64,000 nt of DNA from Massilia arenae (GTDB taxonomy: Bacteria > Pseudomonadota > Gammaproteobacteria > Burkholderiales > Burkholderiaceae_D): contig NZ_VPFD01000027.1 in assembly GCF_008014745.1 (NCBI RefSeq), positions 1 to 64,000 on the forward strand. The letters are read 5' to 3'. The position numbers were made by a program, and so were the translations under genes. Each line of letters opens with the position of its first letter. The first letter of the stretch is position 1. The notes beneath the pieces were generated by a model that did no database searches, had not been told where the DNA came from, and saw nothing but the letters and a program-made list of their open reading frames with translations. This document shows, piece after piece, positions 45,350 through 55,756 of the stretch.

Positions 45350-47302
45350 TTAATCCGTCGCGGCGTCGGCCGCGACCACCCGCGCCAGCTCGTCCGGATT
45401 GACCGGCTTGACCAGGTGACGCTCGAAGCCGGCCGCTTCGCTGCGCGCATGGTCGGCCGCAAGCCCGTAACCGCTCAGCGCCACCAGGCGGCAGCCCTGT
45501 CCGCCAGGCAGGGAGCGGATGCGCGCGGCGAGCTGGTAGCCGTCCAGCACCGGCAGGCCGATATCGAGCAAGGCCACGTCTGGCCGGAAGCGCTCGACCG
45601 CCGCCAGCGCGCCGACCGGTTCGTGGTACACCTCGACCGTGTGGCCATGCGCGCGCAGCAGGCGGCCCAGCGTGTCGGCGCCGTCGGCATTGTCGTCCAC
45701 CAGCAGCACGCGCTGCGGCGCAACGTCCGGCAGCGCCGCCGGTGCCGATGGCGCCGGCACGATGGCCGCGCTGCATAGCGGCAGACGCACCACGAACTCG
45801 CTGCCCAAGCCGCGCCCCTCGCTGTGCGCATGGACGCTGCCGCCATGCAGCTCGACGATGTTCTTCACCAGCGCCAGCCCGATCCCAAGCCCGCCTTCGG
45901 CGCGATCGATGCTGCGTTTGCCCTGGAAGAACAGCTCGAACACCTGCTCGCGCACCTCGGGCGCGAGGCCGATGCCGGTGTCGCGCACGCTGATCTCGAC
46001 CGCATCGGGACCGTCGCGCAGTACGCGCAGCCACAGCCGGCCACCCGGCTCGGTATAGCGCGCCGCATTGGTCAGCAGGTTCGACACCACCTGCGCCAGC
46101 CGCACCGGATCGCCTTCCCACACCAGGCCGGGCTCGATCTCGACCTGCAATTGATGGCGGCGCTGCTCGATCAGCAGGCTCGCCATCTCGACCGCCTTGT
46201 CGATCACCCGCGCCAGCTCGACCCGCTCGATCTTGAGCTCGATCTTGCCGCGCGTGACGCGCGAGACGTCGAGCAGGTCGTCCACCAGCCGCACCAGGTG
46301 GTCCACCTGGCGCTGGATGATCTCGCCCTCGCGACCGTGCGCGCCATCGCCACGCATGCGCATCAGCTGCAGCGCGGTGACGATCGGCGACAGCGGATTG
46401 CGCAGCTCGTGGCCCAGCATCGCCAGGAACTCGTCCTTGGCCTGGCTGGCCGCGCCCAGGTCCACCAGCAACTGCTCGCGCTCGCGGTGGGCGCGCTCGA
46501 TCGCCTGGCGGCTGCGCACGTGTTCCGTCACCTCGACCGCGACCACGATCACGCCGTCCGGCCGGGCGTCGGCGCCCGCCAGCGGCTCCAGGCTGAACTT
46601 GAAATAGCGTTCTTCCAACCGTCCATGGGGATCGAGGCGGCTCAGCGCCAGTTCTTCCGCGTGATACGGCTCGCCGGTGGCGAACACGCGCGCGATCCGC
46701 TCCGTCACGCCGCTGCCGGCCAGGCGCGGAAACGCTTCACCGAAGGTGTGGCCGACCGGATTGTCGCAGTCGAACAGCTCCAGATAGCGGCGATTGACCA
46801 GGTGAAAACGCAGCTCGGGCCCCATGAGCAGGGCCGCCGCCACCGGCGCGTTCAGCAGCATCGCGTCGCGCTGGGCCAGCGCCACGTCGCGCTCGTGCCG
46901 CTCGGTCGCGTCGCGCGTGAAGCAGCGGGTGTAGCGCAGCCGGCCGTCCTCGAAATGCCCGTTCGAGTGGATCAACACGTGCTTGATCGAGCCGTCCTTG
47001 CAGCGCAGCCGCGCCGGCTGGTCGTACAGCGCCCCACCCGACAGCAGGGTGGTCAGGATGTAGTCGATCGTGGCCGGATCGGCGTGGAAGTCGGCGATGT
47101 GGTGGCCGACGTACTCGTCCCATGCATAGCCGAGCAGCTGCAGTTCGGCGCGGTTGGCCCACAGGATGGTGCCGTCCGGGCCCACCCGGTGCAGACCTTC
47201 GACGGCATTTTCCACGAAGTCGGCCAGCTCGGCGTTCGATGCGGCGGGCAGGCAGGCGCCGGAATCGACGATGCCCGCGAGTAGCGGTTTGTCAGTGTTC
47301 AT
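45350..47302 (-). CDS. Soluble PAS-PAS hybrid histidine kinase with receiver
   Basis: A 650-residue protein without membrane helices. Two PAS domains occupy about residues 25-145 and 155-275 (VGPDGTILWANRAELQLLGY). HisKA carries the phospho-acceptor His in LAMLGHELRNPLSPI. An HATPase domain (NLLTNAARYTE, DTGIGLAPEV, GGLGIGLALVKNIVELHGG) and a C-terminal receiver (RVLLVDDNADGADTL, Asp in VALLDIGLPVLDG) follow. There is no output domain and no adjacent regulator, so it probably signals through a phosphorelay. The cue is unknown. Confidence 0.92.
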   Translation of the reverse strand: MNTDKPLLAGIVDSGACLPAASNAELADFVENAVEGLHRVGPDGTILWANRAELQLLGYAWDEYVGHHIADFHADPATIDYILTTLLSGGALYDQPARLRCKDGSIKHVLIHSNGHFEDGRLRYTRCFTRDATERHERDVALAQRDAMLLNAPVAAALLMGPELRFHLVNRRYLELFDCDNPVGHTFGEAFPRLAGSGVTERIARVFATGEPYHAEELALSRLDPHGRLEERYFKFSLEPLAGADARPDGVIVVAVEVTEHVRSRQAIERAHREREQLLVDLGAASQAKDEFLAMLGHELRNPLSPIVTALQLMRMRGDGAHGREGEIIQRQVDHLVRLVDDLLDVSRVTRGKIELKIERVELARVIDKAVEMASLLIEQRRHQLQVEIEPGLVWEGDPVRLAQVVSNLLTNAARYTEPGGRLWLRVLRDGPDAVEISVRDTGIGLAPEVREQVFELFFQGKRSIDRAEGGLGIGLALVKNIVELHGGSVHAHSEGRGLGSEFVVRLPLCSAAIVPAPSAPAALPDVAPQRVLLVDDNADGADTLGRLLRAHGHTVEVYHEPVGALAAVERFRPDVALLDIGLPVLDGYQLAARIRSLPGGQGCRLVALSGYGLAADHARSEAAGFERHLVKPVNPDELARVVAADAATD

Positions 47303-47518
47303 GGACTTGGGAAGGTGGCAATCCGGCGTCAGGAATGACGCGGTGTGTGATGCAGGAGAATGCCTAGTGTAACAGATCGTTGCCCCTCATCACGGCCGCT
47401 ACTGCATATACGCAACAGTCCTCAGGCATGACGACCGGCTCGAAAACGCGCTACACTGTCCAGCTAGTTGCCGGATGTCTATTGAAGTCCGCTGATCCAT
47501 GACAGTCTTATCATCACC

Positions 47519-48289
47519 ATGCCACGAATTATTTCCGCGAACCTGAACGGCATCCGTTCCGCCCACAAGAAGGGCTTCTTCGAGTGGCTCGCCACGCAAG
47601 ATGCCGACTATATCTGCGTCCAGGAGCTCAAGGCCCAGGAAGCCGACATGACCGAGGATTTCCTGCGCCCGCACGGCTACCACGGCCACTTCCACTACGC
47701 CGAGAAGAAGGGCTATTCGGGCACCGGCGTCTACAGTCGCACCGCCCCGGACAAGCACCGCATCGGCTTCGGCTGCGTCGAGTTCGATGCCGAAGGCCGC
47801 TATACGCGCTGCGACTTCGGCGACCTGACCGTGATCTCGCTGTATGCGCCGTCGGGCTCCTCGTCGCCCGAGCGCCAGCTGGCCAAGTTCCGCTTCATGG
47901 AAGTCTTCCTGCCGCACCTGCAGGAGCTGCAGGCCGAGGGCCGCGAAATCGTGATCTGCGGCGACTGGAACATCGCCCACCAGGAGATCGACCTCAAGAA
48001 CTGGAAGGGCAACCTGAAGAACTCGGGCTTCCTGCCCGAGGAGCGCGCCTGGATGACGCGCATCTTCGACGAACTGGGCCTGGTCGACGTGCACCGCGGC
48101 CTGGATCCGCGCCCCGAGCAATACACCTGGTGGAGCAATCGCGGCCAGGCCTATGCCAAGAACGTGGGCTGGCGCATCGACTACCACGTCGCCACCCCGG
48201 GCATCGCCAAGTGCGCCAAGACCGTCTCGGTCTACAAGGACGTCAAGTTCTCCGACCACGCGCCGCTGATCATCGATTACGAGCGCTAG
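47519..48289 (+). CDS. xth: Exodeoxyribonuclease III
   Basis: AP endonuclease and 3'-exonuclease for base-excision repair; 256 residues of the ExoIII/EEP fold. It begins MPRIISANLNGIRSAHKKGF, with the metal ligand Glu in CVQELKAQ, CGDWNIAHQEIDL and the catalytic His in KFSDHAPLIIDYE. It converges with the pseudouridine synthase gene, with no base between the two stops. Confidence 0.95.
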   Translation: MPRIISANLNGIRSAHKKGFFEWLATQDADYICVQELKAQEADMTEDFLRPHGYHGHFHYAEKKGYSGTGVYSRTAPDKHRIGFGCVEFDAEGRYTRCDFGDLTVISLYAPSGSSSPERQLAKFRFMEVFLPHLQELQAEGREIVICGDWNIAHQEIDLKNWKGNLKNSGFLPEERAWMTRIFDELGLVDVHRGLDPRPEQYTWWSNRGQAYAKNVGWRIDYHVATPGIAKCAKTVSVYKDVKFSDHAPLIIDYER

Positions 48290-49228
48290 TCAAGGCCAGT
48301 CCAGGCTGAACTGGCTGTCGAAGCTGCGCGGCTGGCCGCTCAAGGGATCGTCGAAGGCGATCGAGCGTGCCAGCAGCTGCAGCGGCGATCGAAAATCGTC
48401 GCCCTTGCACGGCAGCGCCACCGGATAGAAGGTGTCGTTCACGATCGGCGCGCCGAGCTGCGACAGGTGCAGCCGCAGCTGGTGCTTGCGGCCCGTGTGC
48501 GGATGCAGGCGATAGCGCGCAAGGTCTCCGCGCTGCTCGATCACCTCGATCAGCGTCTCCGAATTCGGCTCGCCCTCCACCTCTTCGCTGACGAAGAACT
48601 GCTCCGCATCCTGCATACGGCTGCGGTAGGTAAAGGGAAACTCGCGTCCCGGCATCGTCGGCGCCAGCGCCTCGTAGGTCTTGCTCACCACCCGCTTCTG
48701 GAACATCGACTGATACGCCCCGCGCGAATCGGGATTGTGCGAGAAGATCACCACGCCGGCCGTCTCGCGGTCGAGCCGGTGGATCGGCACCAGGTGCGGC
48801 AGATCGTGGGCGCGCTTCAGGCGCACCAGCAGCGTCTCTTTCAGAAAGCGCCCGGTCGGGATGGTCGGCAAAAAGTGGGGTTTGTCGGCCACCAGGATGT
48901 GCTCATCCTGGAACAGCACTTTTTCATTGAACGGAATCGGCGTCTCGGCCTGTTCCAGCTCGCGGTAATACCAGATGCGCATGCCCTGGCGCACCTGGCT
49001 GTCAGGGCCCAAGGCAGCGCCTTTGGCATCGACGATCTCGCCGCGCGCCAGCCGCGCGGCCCAGGCCTCGCGGCTCACATCCGGAAACCGCTCGCACAGG
49101 AAGCGCAGCATGCCCCCGGCGAGGGTCTCGGTCAGCCACAGGTAGCTGGGCGAGACGCCGTCGCGGACCGGCAGCGGCACATGGGCATTGGCTTCGGCCT
49201 GCCGGCCCTTGACGACGACACGGCCCAT
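48290..49228 (-). CDS. RluA-family RNA pseudouridine synthase
   Basis: A 312-residue pseudouridine synthase. The catalytic Asp is in PIHRLDRETAGVVIFS, and KTYEALAPTMPG, TGRKHQLRLHLSQLG are also family features. The N-terminal region contains an S4-like fold (RLARGEIVDAKGAAL). It resembles the tRNA/rRNA group near RluA, but the target uridine cannot be assigned. The ATG one codon inside the open frame is preferred to TTG. The gene begins seven bases after the M48 protease stop. Confidence 0.9.
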   Translation of the reverse strand: MGRVVVKGRQAEANAHVPLPVRDGVSPSYLWLTETLAGGMLRFLCERFPDVSREAWAARLARGEIVDAKGAALGPDSQVRQGMRIWYYRELEQAETPIPFNEKVLFQDEHILVADKPHFLPTIPTGRFLKETLLVRLKRAHDLPHLVPIHRLDRETAGVVIFSHNPDSRGAYQSMFQKRVVSKTYEALAPTMPGREFPFTYRSRMQDAEQFFVSEEVEGEPNSETLIEVIEQRGDLARYRLHPHTGRKHQLRLHLSQLGAPIVNDTFYPVALPCKGDDFRSPLQLLARSIAFDDPLSGQPRSFDSQFSLDWP

Positions 49229-49235
49229 CAAACCA

Positions 49236-50120
49236 TCACTTCAGCGCGGTGCTCTGGTAAGCCGGCAGCCTGGCGACGCTGGTATTTTTCGCGCGCGCAT
49301 ACAGCGGCAGCAGCACATTCATGTGCGCTTCCATGTCCTTGATGCGGGTCTCGCCGCCCGGGTGGGTCGAGAAGATCTCGAGCGGCGCGCTCTGGTTCAG
49401 CGCCGCCATCTTGCGCCACAGCGCGATGCCGGCGCGCGGGTCGTAACCGGCGCGCGACGAGATGTCCAGGCCCACCAGGTCGGCCTCGCGCTCTTCGTCG
49501 CGCGAGAATTTCAGCACCAGGAACTGGCCGGCATAGTTGGCGGCGGTGCCCGTCAGGTTGGGGTCGACGCCGAAGATCCCCGACAGCAGCGCGCCGCCGA
49601 CGCGGGCGCCGAGCGCGGTGACATTGGTCTTGGCCAGGCGCTCGCGCCCGTGTTCGCGCAGCGCGTGCGCGATCTCGTGGCCCATCACGGCCGCCACTTC
49701 GTCGTCGTTCAGGTTCAGCTGCTCGATGATGCCGGTATAGAAGCCGATGCGGCCGCCCGGCATGCAGAAAGCATTCACCTGGTCGGACTTGAACAGGTTG
49801 ACCTGCCATTCCCACTTGCTCGCGGCCGGATTCCAGCGCGTGGTCTGCGGGATGATGCGCTGGGCGATCGTGCGCAGGCGCTTGAGCTGCGGGTCGCCTT
49901 CCGGCGCCAGCACACCCTTCTGCTTGGCCTCGCCCACCATTTCGGTGTATTGCTGGCGTGCGGCCTCGTTGACCTGTTCTTCGGGAGCCAGCACGCGCAT
50001 GCGCGACAGCGGCTTGACCGCAATGCCGTCCTGGACTACCTGCTTGCCATCCTGGGCAAGACCCAGGCCGGTGGCGCTCATCAGGGTAAGGCAAAGGGCA
50101 AGGCGTTTCAGTTTTATCAT
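49236..50120 (-). CDS. Exported M48-family metalloprotease
   Basis: A periplasmic zinc protease of 294 residues. A signal peptide (LKRLALCLTLMSATGLGLAQ) precedes the catalytic motif HEIAHALREHGRER (two His zinc ligands) and the third-ligand motif EEREADLVGLD; STHPGGETRIKDM is also typical. It belongs to the LoiP/BepA-like group that maintains the outer membrane, but lacks the TPR domain of BepA. Confidence 0.92.
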   Translation of the reverse strand: MIKLKRLALCLTLMSATGLGLAQDGKQVVQDGIAVKPLSRMRVLAPEEQVNEAARQQYTEMVGEAKQKGVLAPEGDPQLKRLRTIAQRIIPQTTRWNPAASKWEWQVNLFKSDQVNAFCMPGGRIGFYTGIIEQLNLNDDEVAAVMGHEIAHALREHGRERLAKTNVTALGARVGGALLSGIFGVDPNLTGTAANYAGQFLVLKFSRDEEREADLVGLDISSRAGYDPRAGIALWRKMAALNQSAPLEIFSTHPGGETRIKDMEAHMNVLLPLYARAKNTSVARLPAYQSTALK

Positions 50121-50258
50121 CTCGTCACCGACAGGCTGTTGTTAGCAGCGCCATCCTCTCAGAAATTATTCAAAATGGGCAACACGCCCGCGCAGGATTG
50201 CCGAGGATCATGGCCCATTTGCCGCCCCCGCTCAAGCCGCGAACGCACATAAGCGTCA

Positions 50259-50876
50259 TTACAGTGCTGGCGTCGCCTTCTTGCGCAGGCGGAATACCGC
50301 GAGGCTGCCGCGCAGGTTTGGCAAGAATTTAATGACCTCGCCATCGGCCAGCGCCACGCATTCCAGCACTTCGAGGCCGCACGACACCGCCAGTTCCTGG
50401 AAGTCGTAGATCGTGGCATACCGCACATTGGGCGTGTCATACCATTTATAAGGCAGCGAACGCGACATCGGCATGCGGCCCTTGAGCAGCGCCAGCCGGT
50501 GCGGCCAGTGGGCGAAGTTGGGGAAGGAGACGATCGCCTCGCTGCCCACCCGCACGATGTCGCGCAACAGCGCCTCGACGTGCTGCATCATCTGCAGCGA
50601 ATTCAGGCACAGCACGGTGTCGAAGGTATTGTCGCCGAAGAGCGCGAGGCCTTTTTCCATGTCGTGCTGGATCACATTGATGCCACGCGCGGTGCTTTCC
50701 AAGACCTTGTCGTCGGCGATCTCGATGCCGTAGCCGCTGCAGCGCTTGCCCGATTCCAGGTAGCGCAGCATGGCGCCGTCGCCGCAGCCGACGTCCAGCA
50801 CGTGGGCGCCCTCGCCCACCCAGTGGGCGATGAAGGCCAGGTCGGGCCGCAAGGTATTCAGGTCGTCGAAGTTCAT
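50259..50876 (-). CDS. metW: MetW methyltransferase-like protein
   Basis: A 205-residue protein with an AdoMet-binding motif ([17 protein letters not shown]) and the MetW pattern [44 protein letters not shown]. It accompanies MetX in methionine synthesis in proteobacteria and is thought to support the acyltransferase step. Its ATG overlaps the metX stop by four bases. Confidence 0.95.
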   Translation of the reverse strand: MNFDDLNTLRPDLAFIAHWVGEGAHVLDVGCGDGAMLRYLESGKRCSGYGIEIADDKVLESTARGINVIQHDMEKGLALFGDNTFDTVLCLNSLQMMQHVEALLRDIVRVGSEAIVSFPNFAHWPHRLALLKGRMPMSRSLPYKWYDTPNVRYATIYDFQELAVSCGLEVLECVALADGEVIKFLPNLRGSLAVFRLRKKATPAL

Positions 50877-52009
50877 GCGACCTCCAGCGCAATGCGGTTG
50901 TAATAGGCGCGCACCACGTTCATATAGCGCGCGTCTTCGAGCAGGAAGGCGTCGTGGCCGTGCGGCGCGTCGATCTCGGCATAGCTCACGCGGCGCCGAT
51001 TCGAAATCAATGCTTCGACGATCTCGCGGCTGCGCTCGGGCGAGAAGCGCCAGTCGGTGCTGAACGAGGCGACCAGGAACTGGGCTTTGGTGCCGGCCAG
51101 TGCCTTCGTCAGGTCGCCGCCATGCTCGCGCGCCGGATCGAAGTAGTCGAGCGCCTTGGTAATCAACAAATAGGTGTTGGCGTCGAAGTATTCCGAAAAC
51201 TTGTCGCCCTGGTAGCGCAGATAGGATTCGATCTCGAAGTCGATGCCGAAGTCGAAGTTGTAGTCATTGGTCTCGGCCGCGTTGCGCAGCTTGCGCCCGA
51301 ATTTTTCCGCCATGTCGTCGTTCGACAAATACGTGATGTGGCCGATCATGCGCGCCACCTTGAGGCCGTTCTTCGGCACCACATCGTGTTCGTAGAAGTC
51401 GCCGCCGTGGTAGTCCGGGTCGGTCAGGATCGCCTGGCGCGCGACGTCGTTGAAGGCGATGTTCTGGGCCGACAGCTTGGGCGTCGAGGCGATCACGATG
51501 CAGTGGCGCAGGCGGTCCGGGTACATGATGGCCCACGACAGCGCCTGCATGCCGCCCAGCGAACCGCCCATCACGGCGGCGAACTGTTCGATGCCGAGGC
51601 GGTCGGCCAGGCGCGCCTGGGCCGCCACCCAGTCCTCGACCGTCACCAGCGGGAAGGCGGCGCCATACGGCTTGCCGGTGGCGGGGTTCACATGCATCGG
51701 GCCGGTCGAGCCGAAGCAGGAGCCGAGGTTGTTGATGCCGATGACGAAGAAACGGTCGGTGTCGACCGGTTTGCCCGGCCCCACCATATTGTCCCACCAG
51801 CCCGCGCTCTTGGGCGTGGCGTAGTGGCCGGCCACGTGGTGCGAGGCGTTGAGCGCGTGGCAGATCAGCACCGCGTTCGACTTGTCGGCGTTGAGCGTGC
51901 CATAGGTTTCATACATCAGCGTGTAGTCGCCGAGCTGGGCGCCGCTCTGCAACAGCAAGGGCTCGGCGAAATGCATCGCCTGCGGTGTGACTAGTCCAAG
52001 AGATCCCAT
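50873..52009 (-). CDS. metX: Homoserine O-acyltransferase
   Basis: Acylates homoserine (with acetyl- or succinyl-CoA; the two activities are hard to tell apart by eye) at the start of methionine synthesis. An alpha/beta hydrolase of 378 residues: nucleophile Ser in [13 protein letters not shown], catalytic Asp in [10 protein letters not shown], His in [12 protein letters not shown]. The ATG ([14 protein letters not shown]) is chosen over an in-frame TTG 23 codons upstream that would abut ptsI. Coupled to metW. Confidence 0.94.
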   Translation of the reverse strand: MGSLGLVTPQAMHFAEPLLLQSGAQLGDYTLMYETYGTLNADKSNAVLICHALNASHHVAGHYATPKSAGWWDNMVGPGKPVDTDRFFVIGINNLGSCFGSTGPMHVNPATGKPYGAAFPLVTVEDWVAAQARLADRLGIEQFAAVMGGSLGGMQALSWAIMYPDRLRHCIVIASTPKLSAQNIAFNDVARQAILTDPDYHGGDFYEHDVVPKNGLKVARMIGHITYLSNDDMAEKFGRKLRNAAETNDYNFDFGIDFEIESYLRYQGDKFSEYFDANTYLLITKALDYFDPAREHGGDLTKALAGTKAQFLVASFSTDWRFSPERSREIVEALISNRRRVSYAEIDAPHGHDAFLLEDARYMNVVRAYYNRIALEVA

Positions 52010-52082
52010 GGAGGTATTCAAAAGTGTTGGGTGGTGCGGTGGTGTTACTTGCGACGGCCGGGGACGGGCCGTCGCCAAACTA

Positions 52083-53852
52083 TCAGAGGGCTTGCAGCTG
52101 CTCGACCGCGCTGGCGATCTCGCCCGGCTCCATCGCGCGCAGGATGCGCCGGGTACGGGTGGTGACCACGCCCAGGTCGGTATTCAATATTTCTTGTTTC
52201 ACCGCCAGCAGCTGCGCCGGATGCATCGAGAATTCGCGCAAGCCCATGCCCAGCAACAGGCGGGTGAGCTTGACGTCGCCGGCCATCTCGCCGCACACCG
52301 CCACGTCCAGGCCGGCCTTGTGGCCGGTGGCGATGGTCGAGGCGATCAGCTGCAATACGGCCGGGTGCAGCGGATTATACAGGTGCGCCACCTCGTAATC
52401 GACCCGGTCGATCGCCAGCAGATACTGGATGAGGTCATTGGTGCCGATCGACAGGAAATCCATGCGCCGCACGAACAGCGGCAGCGCCAGCGCGGCGGCC
52501 GGGATCTCGATCATGGCGCCGACCTCGATGCCCTCGTCGTACTTGATGTCCTCGGCGCGCAGCTGGGCCTTGGCCTGCTCGATCATGTTCAGCGTCTGGT
52601 CGATCTCGAAGGCATGCGCCAGCATCGGGATCAGTATTCTCACCTTGCCGAAGGCGGATGCGCGCAGGATGGCCCGCAACTGGGTCAGGAACAACTGCGG
52701 CTCGGCCAGGCAGTAGCGGATCGCGCGCAGGCCCAGCGCCGGGTTGAGCGCGGTCTGGTCGGTCTGGTCGAGCGGCTTGTCGGCGCCGACGTCGAGCGTG
52801 CGGATCGTCACCGGGCGGCCCTTCATCGCCAGCACCGCCTTGCGGTACTGCTCGAACTGCTCGTCTTCGCCGGGAATCCTGAGGCCCTCGGCGCCGCGGC
52901 CCATGAACAGGAATTCGGAGCGGAACAGGCCGACTCCATGGGCGCCTGCCTCCAGCGCGGCTGGACAATCGTCGGGCAGCTCGATATTGGCCAGCAGCGT
53001 GATGGCGGTGCCGTCCTGGGTGACGGCCGGCGTCTTCTTGAGCTTGAGCAGGCGCTTTCTCGCCTTGGCCAGCGCCGCCTGGCGCTCGCGGTACTGCTCC
53101 AGCACCAGCTGGCTCGGATTGCAGATCACCACGCCGGCGTCGCCGTCGACGATCACCCAGTCATCCTGTTCGACCAGGCGCGAGGCCTGGTCCATGCCTA
53201 CCACGGCCGGGATGTCGAGGCTGCGCGCGACGATCGCGGTGTGCGAGTTCTGGCCGCCGACGTCGGTGACGAAGCCGATGAAGGTGCGCGGTCCACCATC
53301 GCGGTCGCGGAAGGCCAGCATGTCGGCCGGCGAGATATCGTGGGCCACCACGATCATCTGCGGCGGCGGCTGGTCTTCGTCAAGCACGATTGGCGGCACG
53401 TTCAGCGCGGTGCCGGTCAGGACTTTCAATACCCGCTCGGCCACCTGCTGGATGTCGTACTTGCGCTCGCGCAGGTATTCGTCTTCGATCTCGTCGAACT
53501 GGGCCGACAGGTCGTCGATCTGGGTCACCAGCGCCCATTCGGCGTTGTAGTGGCGCGCGCGGATGATGTCGAGCGGCGCTTCCGACACCATCGGATCGGA
53601 CAGGATCAGGGCGTGGACGTCGATGAAGGCGCCCAGCTCGGTGGGGGCGTCCTTGGGCAGGTCGGTCCACAGTTCCTGCAGGTTGCGATGCACGGCGGCG
53701 ATCGCGTCCTGCAGGCGGCGCACTTCGTTTTCTACCTGGTCGTCGGCGACCAGGTAGTGCTTGACGTCGAGCGCGGCGGGGGTGAGCAGATGGGCGCGGC
53801 CGATCGCGATCCCGCGCGAGACCGGTATGCCATGGAGAAGGAAGGAGGCCAT
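52083..53852 (-). CDS. ptsI: PTS enzyme I
   Basis: Phosphoenolpyruvate-protein phosphotransferase, 589 residues, which phosphorylates HPr. It begins [20 protein letters not shown]. The phospho-His lies in [19 protein letters not shown]. The PEP-binding barrel includes [11 protein letters not shown] and the C-terminal [13 protein letters not shown] and CGEMAGD motifs. AGGAG before the internal ATG fixes the start. There are no sugar-specific EIIB/EIIC genes nearby, so the PTS here is probably regulatory. Confidence 0.96.
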   Translation of the reverse strand: MASFLLHGIPVSRGIAIGRAHLLTPAALDVKHYLVADDQVENEVRRLQDAIAAVHRNLQELWTDLPKDAPTELGAFIDVHALILSDPMVSEAPLDIIRARHYNAEWALVTQIDDLSAQFDEIEDEYLRERKYDIQQVAERVLKVLTGTALNVPPIVLDEDQPPPQMIVVAHDISPADMLAFRDRDGGPRTFIGFVTDVGGQNSHTAIVARSLDIPAVVGMDQASRLVEQDDWVIVDGDAGVVICNPSQLVLEQYRERQAALAKARKRLLKLKKTPAVTQDGTAITLLANIELPDDCPAALEAGAHGVGLFRSEFLFMGRGAEGLRIPGEDEQFEQYRKAVLAMKGRPVTIRTLDVGADKPLDQTDQTALNPALGLRAIRYCLAEPQLFLTQLRAILRASAFGKVRILIPMLAHAFEIDQTLNMIEQAKAQLRAEDIKYDEGIEVGAMIEIPAAALALPLFVRRMDFLSIGTNDLIQYLLAIDRVDYEVAHLYNPLHPAVLQLIASTIATGHKAGLDVAVCGEMAGDVKLTRLLLGMGLREFSMHPAQLLAVKQEILNTDLGVVTTRTRRILRAMEPGEIASAVEQLQAL

Positions 53853-53890
53853 GCTGACGTCTCCTGAACGAGATGCCGCTTCACGCGGCA

Positions 53891-54160
53891 TTACTCGCCT
53901 TCGCCGAACTTGTCGTTGACCAGGGCGGACAGGGCTGCGACCGCGGCTTCCTCGTCCTTGCCGTCGGCTTCCAGGGTCACCTTGGCGCCCTTGCCGGCCG
54001 CCAGCATCATGACGCCCATGATCGACTTGGCGTTGATGCGGCGACCGTTGCGGGTCAGCCAGACGTCGCTCTGGTACTTGGCGGCCAGCTGCGTGAACTT
54101 GGCGGATGCGCGGGCATGCAGGCCCAGCTTGTTGATGATCTCGAGTTCTTGTTGAATCAT
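53891..54160 (-). CDS. ptsH: Phosphocarrier protein HPr
   Basis: An 89-residue phosphocarrier. His15 (NKLGLHARAS) accepts phosphate from EI. Ser46 (NAKSIMGVMML) is the regulatory site for HPr kinase, which suggests hprK elsewhere in the genome. It lies between the EIIA gene (75-base gap) and ptsI (38-base gap). Confidence 0.97.
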   Translation of the reverse strand: MIQQELEIINKLGLHARASAKFTQLAAKYQSDVWLTRNGRRINAKSIMGVMMLAAGKGAKVTLEADGKDEEAAVAALSALVNDKFGEGE

Positions 54161-54235
54161 ATTCGCTTTATCGTTGTACTTGTCGAATCGCGCCCCTCGG
54201 CGCCTGCACCGCTACCGCTACCGCAACGGCAGTCC

Positions 54236-54637
54236 CTACCCTACCCTGATCCGGTTATCCACCCGCACCGCGCCGTTCTGGGCGCCCGCCAGCGCCATCT
54301 CGACCACCACGTCGAGCGTGTCGCGCCGGTACGTGATCGCCCGCAGCAGCATCGGCAGGCTGATGCCGGCGATGACTTCCACGTGGCCAGCGTCGGCCAG
54401 CGAGTTGCAGCAGTTGGACGGCGTGCCGCCCTTGACGTCGGTGATCACCAGCACACCATCGCCTTCATCGAGGCGCGCGATCGCCTGTCGCGCGAGGCCA
54501 TTGACCTCGCCGATATCCTGGTCGGCGGCCACGTCGATCGCCTCGAAGCGCTCGGTCGGACCGCGGAACACGTGCGCCACTGCCGCGATGAATGCCTGGC
54601 CCAGCGGCGCGTGGGTCAGGAGCAGGATGCCTACCAT
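54236..54637 (-). CDS. PTS EIIA component, mannose/fructose family
   Basis: A 133-residue stand-alone EIIA(Man)-type domain with phospho-acceptor His9 in ILLLTHAPLGQAF and the GTPSNCC region. Transporter partners (EIIB, EIIC, EIID) are missing. It starts four bases after the gshB stop and precedes ptsH. Such orphan EIIA-HPr-EI sets are thought to sense carbon/energy state in betaproteobacteria. Confidence 0.92.
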   Translation of the reverse strand: MVGILLLTHAPLGQAFIAAVAHVFRGPTERFEAIDVAADQDIGEVNGLARQAIARLDEGDGVLVITDVKGGTPSNCCNSLADAGHVEVIAGISLPMLLRAITYRRDTLDVVVEMALAGAQNGAVRVDNRIRVG

Positions 54638-54641
54638 GATG

Positions 54642-55586
54642 TTATTTGTTTACCTTTTGTTCGACCGCGTCGATGAACATCGCGGCCACGTCGAAGCCGG
54701 TCTGGTCCTGGATTTCCTGGAAACAGGTCGGGCTGGTCACATTGACTTCGGTGAGGAAGTCGCCGATCACATCTAATCCTACCAGCAACAGGCCGCGCTC
54801 GGCCAGCACCGGGCCCAGGGCCTCGGCGATCTCGCGCTCGCGCGGGCTGATCGGCTGGGCCACGCCCAGGCCGCCGGCGGCCAGGTTGCCGCGCACTTCG
54901 CCTCCTTGCGGGATGCGCGCCAGCACGAAGGGCACCGGCTTGCCGCCGATGACCAGCACCCGCTTGTCGCCCTTCTCGATGGCCGGAATGAACTTTTGGG
55001 CCATGATGGTATTGCGGCCGTTGTCGGTGAGGGTCTCGATGATCGCCCCCAGGTTCAGGCCATCGCTTTTCACGCGGAAGATGCCGGCGCCGCCCATGCC
55101 GTCCAGTGGCTTGAAGATCACGTCGGTGTGCTTGGCGTGGAAGGCGCGCAGGCGCGCCGCGTCGGACGTGACCAGGGTCGGCGAGGTGTGTTCGCTGAAC
55201 TGGCCGATGGCCATCTTCTCGTTGTGGTCGCGGATCGCGCGCGGGCTGTTGATCACGCACGCGCCCTGGCGCTCGGCCAGTTCCAGCAGATAGGTGCCGT
55301 AGACATATTCCATGTCGAACGGCGGATCCTTGCGCTCGAGGATGGCGTCGAATTCGCCCAGGTTCACGTCGACGGCAGGATCCGCGCGGTACCACGCGTC
55401 GGCGTCGCCGGTGAGGTGGATCTGCGCCACGCGCGCGCTGACGACGCCTTCCTCGAGCACCATATCGCGCTGCTCGAAGTGGTAGATGGCATGGCCGCGC
55501 CGCGCCGCCTCGCGCATCATGGCGAAGGTCGAATCCTTGTAGATCTTGAATCCGGACAGAGGGTCGGCGAGAAAGGCGATTTTCAT
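54642..55586 (-). CDS. gshB: Glutathione synthetase
   Basis: An ATP-grasp ligase of 314 residues that joins gamma-glutamylcysteine and glycine. It begins MKIAFLADPLSGFKIYKDST and includes RKDPPFDMEYVYGTYLL, VINSPRAIRDHNEK, FKPLDGMGGAGIFRV and the C-terminal LDVIGDFLTEVNVTSPT. The ATG with GGACG before it is preferred to an upstream in-frame Met. First gene of the gshB-EIIA-HPr-EI run. Confidence 0.97.
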   Translation of the reverse strand: MKIAFLADPLSGFKIYKDSTFAMMREAARRGHAIYHFEQRDMVLEEGVVSARVAQIHLTGDADAWYRADPAVDVNLGEFDAILERKDPPFDMEYVYGTYLLELAERQGACVINSPRAIRDHNEKMAIGQFSEHTSPTLVTSDAARLRAFHAKHTDVIFKPLDGMGGAGIFRVKSDGLNLGAIIETLTDNGRNTIMAQKFIPAIEKGDKRVLVIGGKPVPFVLARIPQGGEVRGNLAAGGLGVAQPISPREREIAEALGPVLAERGLLLVGLDVIGDFLTEVNVTSPTCFQEIQDQTGFDVAAMFIDAVEQKVNK

Positions 55587-55756
55587 GGGACGTCCATTCG
55601 AAGTAATGCCTGATTTTAGCCCGAATTGTAGAAACTCGCGGACCGGACCCTCATCCACTCACACCCGGAAACACACTGCAGCAATTTGTCAGGTATCACG
55701 CAACGCGACTGAGACAGCTCAATCGTGTCAATACAATCGCGCGAGAACATGAGGGC

